Assembly (NCBI GenBank): GCA_964525595.1
Contig: CAZGHF010000003.1
Span: 1 to 39,890, forward strand
DNA length: 39,890 nucleotides
Direction of reading: 5' to 3'
Origin: CAZGHF01 sp964525595
GTDB lineage: Bacteria; Patescibacteriota; Minisyncoccia; UBA6257; GWB1-50-10
The position numbers were made by a program, and so were the translations under genes. The notes beneath the pieces were generated by a model. It saw only the letters and a program-made list of their open reading frames with translations. It was not told where the DNA came from and made no database searches. Within the stretch, counting starts at the first letter, position 1; each line of letters opens with the position of its first letter. Below, in pieces: positions 8,216 through 17,077 of this stretch.

Positions 8216-10885
8216 TTAGCTTGAATTTTTCAACCGAAACCTTATTAATTTGTAAAGTTCACCAAGCCACAACGCAGAAGATGTAACCGAGATAATAAGA
8301 AGCCATTCAAGAATGCTAAGCGACTCGAATCTGAAAGCGGAGGCAAAAAAAGGTAAATGAATTACTGCAATTTGCACTATAGTTGCAAGGATAAGAGAAA
8401 AAATTATGAATTTATTGCTGAAAATTCCTATTTTAAAAACTGATTCTTTCAGGGAACGCATGTTAAAGACGTTCCAAAGCTGGAAAAAAGCCATTACCGT
8501 AAAAGCAATTGTTCGTGCTTTTTCAATCCCCTGAGGTAAATAAAACGCAAACATAATAATCGTTCCCAAAACCATAAGAATGGCGAGAGATAAAAGATAA
8601 GGAATAATTTCCCTTGATAAAATTTTCTCTTTTGCTTGACGGGGCATCTCTTCAAGTTCATGACCCCCGCCCCGCTCAAGAGCGAGCCCCACGGTCGGTA
8701 TGCCATCGGAGATGAGATTCAGCCAAAGAAGATGGATAGGCAGGAGCGGCAGAGGCAGAGCAAGAAGAAGCGCGGTTATAATGGTTATGTCTTCGGCAAC
8801 ATTGGTGGTGATAAGATAAAAACTTGTTCGGCGAACATTTTTAAAAACGATTCTCCCTTCCTCAATTGCATTCACAATGGTAGCAAAGTTATCGTCAGCC
8901 AGAACCATTTCGCTTGTCTCCCTTGCAACATCGGTTCCGATAACACCCATCGCAATCCCGATATCAGCCCGTTTGAGGGCCGGGGCGTCGTTTACGCCAT
9001 CGCCGGTCATTGCTACCGTCTCTCCCTGTTTTTGAAGAGACTCAACGATTTTCAACTTCATTTTAGGTGTCACTCGAGCAAAAATAGGAATGGTTCGAAT
9101 CGCCTCTTCAAATTGTTCTTCCCCAAACTTGAGAAGCTCCAAAAGCTCATCTTCGGTAATAGCCACTTTTTCAGGATTAGCTTCCTGAGGAACGAGCCCT
9201 ATCTCCTTGGCGATTGCGACAGCCGTGTTTTTATGGTCACCGGTTTTCATTATCACCCGAAGCCCGGCCTTTCTTGCCTTAAAAATAGCCTCTTTTACCC
9301 CGGGCCTCGGCGGGTCAATCATGCCGACAATCCCAGCCAGCTTCATATTTTTAACAAGTTTGTCAGAAAGCTTTGAGTCTTTCTTATCGGCTTCTTTGTA
9401 GGCAAGGGCTAAAACCCTCATCCCTTCGGCAGCCAAGTTCTCGGCGCGATATAAAATTTCCCCCTGCCCTTTGGAATCCAAATCAGACAAGGCAATAAGT
9501 TTCTCAAACGCTCCGACAACATAAATCATCTTGTTCTTTTGCTTCATAAGTACAGCCCGATATTTTCTCTCCTCATTAAAGGGGAGTTCATCAATAATCG
9601 GCGATTCCTCGAGAAGGGTTTGTTTTTTTAAGCCGGTTTTCTCGGCAAGGACAAGAAGAGCGGCTTCGGTCGGGTCACCGATTATTTCGAAATGGTCATC
9701 AGTCTTCAAAATCGCGCCTTTGTTACAAACAGCGGCAATATGAAGAAGTCGGTTTAATCTCTTGTCGCGGAGAGGGTGAATGATTTCTTTTTCTCTCGAG
9801 AAAGATCCGGTTGGGTTATAGCCATTGCCGGAGACATTTACCTCTTTGCCGTCCGGTGTAATGATGCGCGAAACCATCATCGAGTTTTCGGTAATTGTTC
9901 CGGTCTTATCGGCTGCGATGACCGTTGCCACTCCCAAAGTTTCAACTGCCGGCAGACGTCTCACGATTGCTTTTTTTCTTGCCATTCGGTAAGCACCGAT
10001 TGCAAGGACAACAGCCAAAACCGCTGGCAGCCCCTCCGGAATACCGGAGACGAGAGAAGCTACCGAGAAAAGGAGAATCTCATAAAGTTCAAGGCGACGA
10101 ACAAAGAAGCCGATAACGAAGGTTAAGAGCGCCCCGAGGAAAGCTATTGCCCCCATTGTAAAAGCAAGCTCTCGGGCTTTTTTTGTAAAGTGGCTTTCTT
10201 CTTTTTTTACTTCAAGAATTGAAGAAGCAATCTCGCCGAAAGCGGTTTTTTCTCCGGTTGCGGTTATAACTACCCTCGCTTCGCCCCCGACAACGACCGT
10301 TCCCATCCAAACCATGTTATTTTGGTCAGCCAGAGGTGTCTTTTCTCCCAAAGGTTCTACACTCTTAGAAACGGGAAAGGATTCACCGGTAAGAGAAGCT
10401 TCTTCGGTTTGCAAATTTTTCGTCTCAATAATCCGGGCATCAGCCGGCACCCTATCGCCGGCACTGAGGGCAACAATGTCGCCCGGCACCAATTCTTCAG
10501 CCGGGTGACGAACAAGCTCGCCATCGCGGTAAACTTTGGCAAAAAGAACCAGCATTTTTTTAAGCTTTTGGATGGCGTTTTCCGCCTTAACTTCCTCAAA
10601 AAAACCTATAAGGGCATTAAAAACAATAACTACAAGAATGACATAGACGTCAAGAAGATGATTGAATAGATATGACAAAACTGCCGCGCCGATTAGAATG
10701 TAGATAAAAGCGCTGTGAAACTGCCCGATGAGAATCAGGAACGGCTTTACGCCGTCCTTCTCCGGCAAGCGGTTCGGACCGAATTTTTCCAAACGAAGAG
10801 CGGCCTCTTCCCGGGAAAGACCAGCCGAAGAAGTCTTAAGCCTGGCGAGAGCTTTCTCGACGCTTTCAATGTGAAAGAAATCCAT
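8216..10885 (-). CDS. P-type cation ATPase, Ca2+-type (P2)
   Basis: 889 residues, the full length of bacterial P2-type ATPases. Domains in order: N-terminal cation ATPase segment, actuator with TGES (166-169), TM4 with PEGLP (283-287), phosphorylation site DKTGT (Asp326), nucleotide-binding region (FNEERKYRAV), hinge GDGVNDAP (628-635), TM5 NVAEDI, and TM6 LNLISDG, then further TM helices. PEGLP together with the acidic and Asn/Asp residues in TM5-TM6 favours Ca2+ export as in SERCA/PMR1-like pumps; another divalent or monovalent cation cannot be excluded. It has its own extended -10 promoter about 80 nt upstream. Confidence 0.93.
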   Translation of the reverse strand: MDFFHIESVEKALARLKTSSAGLSREEAALRLEKFGPNRLPEKDGVKPFLILIGQFHSAFIYILIGAAVLSYLFNHLLDVYVILVVIVFNALIGFFEEVKAENAIQKLKKMLVLFAKVYRDGELVRHPAEELVPGDIVALSAGDRVPADARIIETKNLQTEEASLTGESFPVSKSVEPLGEKTPLADQNNMVWMGTVVVGGEARVVITATGEKTAFGEIASSILEVKKEESHFTKKARELAFTMGAIAFLGALLTFVIGFFVRRLELYEILLFSVASLVSGIPEGLPAVLAVVLAIGAYRMARKKAIVRRLPAVETLGVATVIAADKTGTITENSMMVSRIITPDGKEVNVSGNGYNPTGSFSREKEIIHPLRDKRLNRLLHIAAVCNKGAILKTDDHFEIIGDPTEAALLVLAEKTGLKKQTLLEESPIIDELPFNEERKYRAVLMKQKNKMIYVVGAFEKLIALSDLDSKGQGEILYRAENLAAEGMRVLALAYKEADKKDSKLSDKLVKNMKLAGIVGMIDPPRPGVKEAIFKARKAGLRVIMKTGDHKNTAVAIAKEIGLVPQEANPEKVAITEDELLELLKFGEEQFEEAIRTIPIFARVTPKMKLKIVESLQKQGETVAMTGDGVNDAPALKRADIGIAMGVIGTDVARETSEMVLADDNFATIVNAIEEGRIVFKNVRRTSFYLITTNVAEDITIITALLLALPLPLLPIHLLWLNLISDGIPTVGLALERGGGHELEEMPRQAKEKILSREIIPYLLSLAILMVLGTIIMFAFYLPQGIEKARTIAFTVMAFFQLWNVFNMRSLKESVFKIGIFSNKFIIFSLILATIVQIAVIHLPFFASAFRFESLSILEWLLIISVTSSALWLGELYKLIRFRLKNSS

Positions 10886-10962
10886 AATATAGCTCGTTTT
10901 ATCGTCTTATGTGCTCTAGCACGTAGTTGAAACCTTTTTGCTGGGATTGTAAACCTTATTTG

Positions 10963-10971
10963 ATTATATCA
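10963..10971 (-). promoter_or_regulatory. Extended -10 promoter of the P-type ATPase
   Basis: On the minus strand the sequence is TGATATAAT, a consensus extended -10 (TG-N-TATAAT). No convincing -35 is at the right distance. The leader to the ATG at 10885 would be about 70 nt. Confidence 0.5.
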
Positions 10972-11035
10972 GAGGAATACCCAATCCCTTAACCGCTCAT
11001 CACGAACTTTCATTAAGGTTAGCGGGTAAAACAAA

Positions 11036-11065
11036 ACCCCGCCTGGTCCAAAGACCAAGCGGGGT
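11036..11065 (-). terminator. Rho-independent terminator of the small Pro/Glu-rich gene
   Basis: 13-bp stem (ACCCCGC.TGGTC with GACCA.GCGGGGT, one mismatch) and a 4-nt loop. On the minus strand it is followed by TTTGTTTTACCC. It lies 13 nt after the stop of the gene at 11079-11249. Confidence 0.85.
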
Positions 11066-11078
11066 AAAGAAAGCAAAT

Positions 11079-11249
11079 TTAGTTGCTTTGCGGAGTGTCG
11101 CCACCGCCGCCCGGCTGACCTTCCTGAGGCGCAGCCGGTGTCTGTGGCTCAGCTGCCGGTTCCTGTGAAGGAGCTTCTGTCGGCTTCTGAGGCTCACTCT
11201 GCGGAGCGTCCGTTGCCGGACTACCCGTGTCTTGATTAATAACGTTCAT
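11079..11249 (-). CDS. 56-residue Pro/Glu/Gln-rich small protein
   Basis: An ORF of 56 codons plus stop starting MNVINQDTGSPATDAPQ and ending GGGGDTPQSN. It has 11 prolines and many Ala, Glu and Gln, a single Lys, and no Arg, Cys, Phe, Tyr or Trp; it should be unstructured and acidic. There is no signal peptide or membrane segment. That it is a real gene is supported by its own consensus promoter (TTGACA, 16 bp, TACAAT) and a strong terminator just after the stop. Function unknown; the composition resembles low-complexity linkers or tails of other proteins. The alternative is that the transcript is mainly a non-coding RNA. Confidence 0.65.
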   Translation of the reverse strand: MNVINQDTGSPATDAPQSEPQKPTEAPSQEPAAEPQTPAAPQEGQPGGGGDTPQSN

Positions 11250-11328
11250 AAAAATTTTTCTTTCTGCAACAGTCGTGCAAAAAGAAAGTTCGTTCCAATC
11301 GACCTTTTTCCGTCAAGGATATGTTTCT

Positions 11329-11356
11329 ATTGTAAAGTTTTAAACCAGACTGTCAA
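11329..11356 (-). promoter_or_regulatory. Consensus -35/-10 promoter of the small gene
   Basis: On the minus strand TTGACA (11351-11356) is followed by a 16-bp spacer and TACAAT (11329-11334). This is the best full sigma-70 promoter in the window. The leader to the ATG would be about 70 nt. Confidence 0.7.
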
Positions 11357-11428
11357 CCCGGTAGAATTACATCGCTATTTCGTATTATTTGCGCTCGGTA
11401 GAACGCCAGCGATGTAATTTTACCGGGT
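11356..11428. repeat. Long inverted repeat, 21-bp arms
   Basis: Arms 11356-11376 and 11408-11428 match at 20 of 21 positions; the exception is G opposite T, a wobble pair in plus-strand RNA. The loop is 31 nt. The 8-bp direct repeat GTCAACCC overlaps each end (11352-11359, 11427-11434). Its left end overlaps the -35 of the small gene. It could be a small mobile-element remnant or a structured RNA. Confidence 0.65.
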
Positions 11429-11473
11429 CAACCCAAAGCTTTCTTTGTCGAAAGTCAATTATATAAAAGTAGT

Positions 11474-11502
11474 GGCCCACGAGAGAGAAACTCTCGTGGG
11501 CC
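11474..11502. terminator. Perfect 12-bp stem-loop
   Basis: GGCCCACGAGAG, loop AGAAA, CTCTCGTGGGCC. The stem is perfect and GC-rich. On the minus strand it is followed by ACTACTTTTATATAATT, so it may terminate transcripts from PAP2. The TATAAT just after could start a new transcript. Confidence 0.5.
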
Positions 11503-11667
11503 GTTTGCGCTTTCGATCGGCGGCGGACATCAGACTACCACCGCAATTGGGGCGGGAGCGGTCAGGACATTTCGTTTGTCATAAACGTAAACACGGGAAA
11601 AGCCCCCTTATCCTTCCATTATTTTTTGTCATAAGCGATGTTTGAATGCCCTATTTATTATAACTTC

Positions 11668-12186
11668 TTACAATCCCGGTTTATACTTTTTGAGCAATTT
11701 TTCCACAATAACAAAGGAAAAAAGAGCCAATACCGCCCCTCCTAAAATATCTGAGGGAAAATGAACACCCGCGGCAATCCTTGAGACTCCGACAAGAAGC
11801 GAGAGACCCAAAAACCAAAATCCCCAAAAGCGATTAAAATAAAGAATCGCAATGGATACAGCGAAAAGAAAAGCAGCGTGTCCCGAAGGAAAAGAAGAAG
11901 TTAATTTTAAAAAAAGCGGGTCAAAGCCAAGTTTTTCAAAAGGTCTTTCTTTGTCGTAGAAAAATCGGATAATTTCCGTAAAAATACCTCTTGATAAAAC
12001 CGCTGTAAGGGCAACTACAATAAAAGCAAAAAATTTTTCCCTTGAGGTTTTCATGCTAAAAATTAAAAAAAACATTCCCAGAACGAGAAAATAAATAAGG
12101 TACTTCGCTAAAAAAACTACGAAGCCGTCCAAAAGGGAGAATTCCCCGGCTAAAGAATGGATAAGATTGAAAAGAAGAATATCCAN
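11668..12186 (-). CDS. PAP2-family phosphatase, probable undecaprenyl-diphosphatase
   Basis: The PAP2/BcrC motifs are present: KERPF, PSGHAAF and SRIAAGVHFPSD, spread over several membrane helices. An internal TTG at 12132 would give 154 residues, but the frame stays open upstream and encodes DILLFNLIHSLAGEFSLLDG, a typical N-terminus for this family. It runs to ?TG at the edge of the gap, so the true start is almost certainly an ATG with its A masked (12186), giving 172 residues. It likely recycles the C55 lipid carrier for peptidoglycan synthesis at the membrane, or dephosphorylates another lipid phosphate. Confidence 0.88.
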   Translation of the reverse strand, partial: XDILLFNLIHSLAGEFSLLDGFVVFLAKYLIYFLVLGMFFLIFSMKTSREKFFAFIVVALTAVLSRGIFTEIIRFFYDKERPFEKLGFDPLFLKLTSSFPSGHAAFLFAVSIAILYFNRFWGFWFLGLSLLVGVSRIAAGVHFPSDILGGAVLALFSFVIVEKLLKKYKPGL

Positions 12187-12285
12187 NNNNNNNNNNNNNN
12201 NNNNNNNNNNNNNNNNNNNNNNNNNNNNNNNNNNNNNNNNNNNNNNNNNNNNNNNNNNNNNNNNNNNNNNNNNNNNNNNNNNNNN
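12186..12285. other. Assembly gap, 100 N
   Basis: Exactly 100 N. This round number usually marks a scaffold join of unknown length. The gap hides the promoter of PAP2 and anything downstream of rpsR. Confidence 0.98.
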
Positions 12286-12489
12286 TTATTTCCTAACAAA
12301 CGGCAACAAACCCATTATCCGAGCGCGTTTTATGGCTCTCGCCAACCATCTCTGATGCTTCGCGCAAACACCGGTGTGGCGCGGATCAATAATTTTTGCC
12401 TGACTCGAAACGTAGCGTTTCAGGGTTTCGACGTCACGATAATTCACTTCGTTGACGTTTCTTGAACAAAAATTGCACTGTTTCATCAA
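12286..12489 (-). CDS. rpsR: 30S ribosomal protein bS18
   Basis: 67 residues, with the conserved YRDVETLKRYVSSQAKIIDPRHTGVCAKHQRWLARAIKRAR core. The N-terminal CNFC and the later CAKH give a four-ligand zinc-binding version of S18. It is the last gene of the rpsF-ssb-rpsR operon and starts 1 nt after the ssb stop. The stop codon abuts the assembly gap. The first two codons are both ATG. Confidence 0.97.
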   Translation of the reverse strand: MMKQCNFCSRNVNEVNYRDVETLKRYVSSQAKIIDPRHTGVCAKHQRWLARAIKRARIMGLLPFVRK

Positions 12490-12490
12490 C

Positions 12491-12937
12491 TTAAAAATCT
12501 ATATCCTCCGGCTTAATATTGTCTTCATCAATATTTATTTCGGGGAGACTCTCTTTCTTGTCACCGGCCGGCTGGGATGAAGGACCCGAATCAGCATCCG
12601 AAAAAGAAGCCGATTTTGGACCAAATTGAATTCGTTCACAAACAATTTCCGTCGTCCGGCGGTTCTGACCCTGATTATCCTGCCAACTCCGGGTCTGCAA
12701 TCTTCCTTCAACCATCGCCAAACTCCCCTTTTTCAAGAACTGGTTAACAACCTCCGCCTGACGGCCCCAAACAACTACATTATGAAACTGAGTATCGGAT
12801 TGCCGTTCACCGGACTTACTGTTCCAGATTCTGTTCGTAGCCATAGAAATGGTTGTTACCGGCTGACCGGAAGGAGTGGTCCGCAACTGCGGGTCCTGCG
12901 TTAAACGCCCTATAATAAACACCTTGTTAAGATTCAT
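12491..12937 (-). CDS. ssb: Single-stranded DNA-binding protein
   Basis: 148 residues. The OB-fold starts MNLNKVFIIGRLTQDPQLR and includes FHNVVVWGRQAEVVNQFLKKG and VEGRLQTRSWQD. A low-complexity linker leads to the acidic C-terminal tail EDIDF, the counterpart of the DDIPF tip that recruits repair and replication proteins. Central gene of the rpsF-ssb-rpsR operon. The ATG follows AAATTTGGC directly, a variant of the leader junction seen at other starts. Confidence 0.97.
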   Translation of the reverse strand: MNLNKVFIIGRLTQDPQLRTTPSGQPVTTISMATNRIWNSKSGERQSDTQFHNVVVWGRQAEVVNQFLKKGSLAMVEGRLQTRSWQDNQGQNRRTTEIVCERIQFGPKSASFSDADSGPSSQPAGDKKESLPEINIDEDNIKPEDIDF

Positions 12938-12989
12938 GCCAAATTTTTTAAAATTTTCGAACCTGATTCGACTCTAATTTTTAGACAAA

Positions 12990-13388
12990 TCACTTTAATA
13001 TTTCTTCAATCTTTTTCTCAAGCTCTTCGTTCGTCAAAACAGGGTCGGGATGACGTTTTGGTTCATCGGTCTTTTTACTATAGGGAGCAGCAGCTTGAGT
13101 GACCCTTCTGCCTTCCTTAACTTCAGTTTCCTTCTCCCCCGGTTTTGTTACCATGTAACGAAACAAATCTTCCTTTAGTTTCAAGTCCTTAAAAATCTTT
13201 TCCAGATTCTCAGGTGAAGTTTCAAAAGTGAAATAACCCAAAAAACCGTATTCGCTTTTCTTGATGGGATAAGCCAAACGGATTTTCCTGAGTTCTTGAA
13301 GAGCGGGAACTTCTACTTCGTAACTGGAAAAAACTTTCTTAATCGATGAAGCATCTTCTTCTTTTAAGATAAATGATATTTCGTACAT
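12990..13388 (-). CDS. rpsF: 30S ribosomal protein bS6
   Basis: 132 residues. The S6 fold is visible: MYEISFILKEED at the start, then LAYPIKKSEYGFLGYFTFET and LFRYMVTKPG. A charged C-terminal extension of about 40 residues follows. It binds S18 on the 30S platform, consistent with rpsR in the same operon. It lies 41 nt after the rpoC stop with no strong terminator between. The ATG is part of TCTAACGGGATG, the same 12-mer that flanks the dispersed CCCGTTAGATA hairpins. Confidence 0.93.
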   Translation of the reverse strand: MYEISFILKEEDASSIKKVFSSYEVEVPALQELRKIRLAYPIKKSEYGFLGYFTFETSPENLEKIFKDLKLKEDLFRYMVTKPGEKETEVKEGRRVTQAAAPYSKKTDEPKRHPDPVLTNEELEKKIEEILK

Positions 13389-13429
13389 CCCGTTAGAAAT
13401 CTGTTTTCTTGTTCTAGATTATGCTTTAT

Positions 13430-16400
13430 TTAACTTACGTCGTCAATTTCTTCCCCTTCTTCCTCTAGGGGAGCAGGGTAAAATTTTTCTCTCAGTTCAC
13501 TAATCTCTTTTTCATCTATACCTGTAAACCCGGTACCGACTGGGATAAGTTTGCCTATAATCACGTTTTCCTTAAGACCGCGAAGCGTATCAACTTTACC
13601 TTCACAGGCAGCATTAACCAGCACCCGGCTCGTTTCCTGAAAGGATGCAGCTGAAAGGAAACTTTCCGTTGTAAGGGAAGCTCTTGTTATGCCCATAATA
13701 AGCTGAGTTCCTTTAGCCTGAAGCTTACCAGCCTTTTTGGTTTCCCGATTAATCTCTCTAAACTTTGATTTCTCAATAATATCACCAACCATAAAATCGG
13801 TATCCCCGGCTTCTTTTATAAGGATACGTCCGAGCATCTGCCGGACTATAATTTCTATATGTTTGTCATTAATTGAGGTTCCTTCAGGAATGTAAATCTT
13901 CTGAACCTCATTTATAATGTAATGTTTAACCGCTTCAATTCCCTGATAAGTCATGAGTTCCCTCAAATCCATCGGTCCCTCACTCAAAGGCTGTCCTTTC
14001 AAAACCTCGTCACCTTCTTTGACTAAAATATTTACGCCGGCAGGAATAAGATATTCCTGAAGAGCTTTTTTCTTTTTTGTTTTACCTGATTTATTGCCGG
14101 CCGTTTCCTTTACTTTCGCAACTTTTGAGAGGTCTTTATCTTCAATCGCGTCTATTTTACCCTCGTTTTTCGCAACTATGGCTTTACCTTTTGGAGGTCG
14201 GGCTTCAAAAAGCTCCTCAACTCTCGGAAGCCCTGCCGTAATGTCAACGCCAGCAACTCCGCCGATATGGAAAGTTCTTAAGGTAAGCTGTGTACCCGGC
14301 TCACCGATGGATTGAGCGGCAACAATACCCACCGCCTCGCCAACTTCAATCGGCTTCTCAGTCGTAAGATCGGCGCCGTAACACCTGACACAAATTCCAT
14401 AGAGGGTTTTACAATTTATGGGCGATCTTACCTTAACCGATTCAATTTTTTTGGATTCTCTTATTTCTTCCGCTGCCGCTCTGCTTATTATTTGACCGGC
14501 TTTGACCAAAGTCTTCCGGCCGAGTTTAATATCAAAAAGACTGGTTCTCGAATGGAGTCTTTCAGCAAAGGAGTACCCAAAGTTTTCCCCTTCCTGTCTT
14601 ATCATTTCAATTCCTTCTTTAGTCCTGCAGTCACGCTCCTTTATTATCACGTCCTGAGAAACGTCAACAAGCCGACGCGTAAGATAACCGGCAGAGGCAG
14701 TTTTTAGAGCCGTATCAGTCGAACCTTTTCGGGCACCATGAGTAGAAATGAAATACTCCAAAATTTTGTGACCTTCTTTAAGTGAACTTTTAACGGGGAG
14801 TTCAATCGTTTCATTCTTAGGGTTGGTCATAAGACCCTTCATGCCCATTATCTGATTCAACTGATTCCAATTGCCGCGAGCTCCTGAAGAAATGATGCTA
14901 TAGAGCGAATTTTGAGGATCGAGACTCTTCGCAACTAGTCCGCTTATTTCTCTTGAAATACGAGTCCAAACGCTTATCACATTGCGCCGTCTTTCCTTTT
15001 CTGTAAGAAGCCCTTCCTGAAACTGGCTTTTAATTACAGCTACCTCTTTATTTCCCTGCTGGACAAGTCCTTCCTTCTCGCTCGGAATCGTAATATCATC
15101 AATACCCCAGCTGATAGCCGAAAGAGTCGCATACTGAAAACCCAGGTCTTTTATCCGGTCAAGGTAACCATAAGAAGTCTCAATTCCGTAGTAATTGATT
15201 ATGTTAGAAACGACCTCGGAGAGAGCGCTTTTGTTTAAATGCTCGTTTACAAAATCAAAGTCTTCCGGCAATTCCCGGTTAAAAATTATTCGTCCGTAAG
15301 AAGTTTCAATAATTTCCCCCTGAACAAGAATTTTTATCTTGGCATTTAAATCAAGAAGGCCAGCTTCATGAGCAAGGGTTGCCTCAGTAAAACTTGAGAA
15401 AATATTATTTTCGCCAACGCCGCCCGGTTTAATTCCTGTCAGATAATAAATTCCAAGAACGACATCTTGGGTTGGTGAAACAATCGGTTCCCCGTTCGCC
15501 GGCTTCAAGAGATTCTTACTGGCATCCATGAGTTTGCCGGCTTCATATTGAGCTTCAACTGTAAGCGGCAGATGGACTGCCATTTGGTCACCGTCAAAGT
15601 CAGCATTAAAAGCAGTACAAACCAAAGGCGGAATCCTTATAGCTAAGTCTTCAATAAGACGCGGGTTAAACGCTTGAATTCCCAAACGGTGAAGGGTTGG
15701 TGCCCGGTTCAAAAGCACCTTTTTGCCGCTGATTGCCTCCTCAAGAATAGCCCAAACATCGGGTGTTCCCTGTTCAATAAGACGATTTGCCTGCTTAATA
15801 TTATAGGCATATCCCCGCTCGATTATTTTCCAAATAACGAAAGGCCGGAAAAGCTCAAGGGCAAGATTCTTGGGAAGACCGCACTCGTTAAGCTTTAGTT
15901 CAGGACCGACTACAATGACTGAACGACCGGAATAATCTACCCGCTTGCCGAGAAGATTTTGGCGAAAACGACCCTGCTTGCCTTTTAGAAGATCTGCTAA
16001 AGACCGCAACGGCCGGCGCCGGGAAGAAAGAATCTGGCCGGTTGAAGCAGTGTTATCAACAAGCGCGTCAACTGCCTCCTGGAGCATTCTTTTTTCGTTG
16101 GTGATAATGACATCGGGCGCCTTAAGATCAGTAAGCTTTTTGAGGCGATTATTGCGGTTAATTACTCGCCGATAAAGATCATTCAAATCAGCTGTGGCGT
16201 AGCGACCGCCATCTAACGCAACCATTGGCCGGAGCTCCGGAGGCAAAATCGGCAAAACCGTTAGAATCATCCATTCGGGCCGCGCCCCCGCTTTTACAAG
16301 CGATTTCACAAGGCGAATTCGCTGAAGAATCCGTCTTTTTTTGTTGGCATCCCGCAAGCTCTCAAGCTCTTTTTCTAAATTCCTAGCTGTTTCCGAAAGA

Positions 16401-17077
16401 TTAATTCCTTCAAGGATTTTTCTTATCGCTCCTGCCCCGCGATCCGCTTCAAAGACATCGCCGAAAACACGGGCCAGTGAATAGTATTCCTGTTCGGTGA
16501 GCATTAATCCGGGCCGCAAGACAGAAAGAATTTCCTCCTGCTGTTTTTTTGTTTCTTCAAACTCTTCGCTACTCTTTTCTTTTTTAAGGGTCTTAAATTC
16601 CTGTTTCAGTTTTTTAAGAGCCTGATTTCTTGCCCCTTCATTAACGGAAGTTACAATAAAAGCGGCGTAATAAATCACCTTCTCAAGTTTTGGTACGGAG
16701 ATATCTAAAAGAAGACTCAGTTTTGAAGGAACGGCTTTCAAGAACCAAGTGTGAGTAACCGGTGACTGAAGAATAATATGACCCATTCTTTCTCGCCGCA
16801 CTTGGGACCTCGTCACCTCCACACCGCACTTTTCGCAAACCACTCCCCTATATCTTATTTTTTTATACTTACCGCAATAACACTCATAGTCCTTAGTCGG
16901 ACCAAAAATCCTCTCTGAGAAGAGGCCGTCTTTCTCCGGACGCTGAGTCCGGTAATTCAACGTTTCCGGCTTCGTCACTTCCCCGTGCGACCACTTCAAA
17001 ATTTCCTCCGGAGAGGCAATGCTTATAGAAATCGACTTTACGTCTATGTTTCGGTTAGAACTCCTCATTTGATTCAT
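13430..17077 (-). CDS. rpoC: RNA polymerase subunit beta'
   Basis: About 1215 residues with MNQMRSSNRN as the chosen start; an in-frame ATG at 17107 would add 10 mostly lysine residues. N-terminal zinc ribbon CYCG...CEKCG, the switch/rudder region (GKRVDYSGRSVIVVGPEL), and the active-site loop NADFDGDQMAVHLPL with the three Mg2+-binding Asp are intact. The second zinc site (CRTKEG, CKTLYGICVRCYG) and the EAVGIVAAQSIGEPGTQLTLRTFH bridge-helix/trigger-loop region follow. The gene overlaps the end of rpoB by about 23 nt. Confidence 0.98.
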   Translation of the reverse strand: MNQMRSSNRNIDVKSISISIASPEEILKWSHGEVTKPETLNYRTQRPEKDGLFSERIFGPTKDYECYCGKYKKIRYRGVVCEKCGVEVTRSQVRRERMGHIILQSPVTHTWFLKAVPSKLSLLLDISVPKLEKVIYYAAFIVTSVNEGARNQALKKLKQEFKTLKKEKSSEEFEETKKQQEEILSVLRPGLMLTEQEYYSLARVFGDVFEADRGAGAIRKILEGINLSETARNLEKELESLRDANKKRRILQRIRLVKSLVKAGARPEWMILTVLPILPPELRPMVALDGGRYATADLNDLYRRVINRNNRLKKLTDLKAPDVIITNEKRMLQEAVDALVDNTASTGQILSSRRRPLRSLADLLKGKQGRFRQNLLGKRVDYSGRSVIVVGPELKLNECGLPKNLALELFRPFVIWKIIERGYAYNIKQANRLIEQGTPDVWAILEEAISGKKVLLNRAPTLHRLGIQAFNPRLIEDLAIRIPPLVCTAFNADFDGDQMAVHLPLTVEAQYEAGKLMDASKNLLKPANGEPIVSPTQDVVLGIYYLTGIKPGGVGENNIFSSFTEATLAHEAGLLDLNAKIKILVQGEIIETSYGRIIFNRELPEDFDFVNEHLNKSALSEVVSNIINYYGIETSYGYLDRIKDLGFQYATLSAISWGIDDITIPSEKEGLVQQGNKEVAVIKSQFQEGLLTEKERRRNVISVWTRISREISGLVAKSLDPQNSLYSIISSGARGNWNQLNQIMGMKGLMTNPKNETIELPVKSSLKEGHKILEYFISTHGARKGSTDTALKTASAGYLTRRLVDVSQDVIIKERDCRTKEGIEMIRQEGENFGYSFAERLHSRTSLFDIKLGRKTLVKAGQIISRAAAEEIRESKKIESVKVRSPINCKTLYGICVRCYGADLTTEKPIEVGEAVGIVAAQSIGEPGTQLTLRTFHIGGVAGVDITAGLPRVEELFEARPPKGKAIVAKNEGKIDAIEDKDLSKVAKVKETAGNKSGKTKKKKALQEYLIPAGVNILVKEGDEVLKGQPLSEGPMDLRELMTYQGIEAVKHYIINEVQKIYIPEGTSINDKHIEIIVRQMLGRILIKEAGDTDFMVGDIIEKSKFREINRETKKAGKLQAKGTQLIMGITRASLTTESFLSAASFQETSRVLVNAACEGKVDTLRGLKENVIIGKLIPVGTGFTGIDEKEISELREKFYPAPLEEEGEEIDDVS

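Larger units (their letters stand above)
11250..11667. other. 418-bp stretch without a convincing gene
   Basis: Between the PAP2 stop and the small gene. It contains the small gene's promoter, a 21-bp-stem hairpin (11356-11428), a perfect 12-bp-stem hairpin (11474-11502), a minus-strand TATAAT (about 11457-11464), and a 13-bp near-direct repeat TTTGTCATAARCG at 11575-11587 and 11625-11637. The segment 11505-11570 is more GC-rich than its surroundings. I see no tRNA, tmRNA, RNase P or SRP RNA signature. Confidence 0.6.

Noticed and set aside
11000..11197. 65-residue minus-strand frame, Arg-rich
   Set aside because: It runs through the terminator and lies antiframe to the Pro/Glu-rich gene on the same strand, which has a promoter, a terminator and sensible composition.
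11505..11640. Possible SRP, tmRNA or RNase P RNA
   Set aside because: GGTCAGGACATT resembles the SRP core only in part; the GGAA/GNAR tetraloop region and other signatures are missing.
11445..11645. 66-residue plus-strand frame
   Set aside because: It is read through a perfect stem-loop and a direct repeat, has no promoter and no recognisable protein feature.
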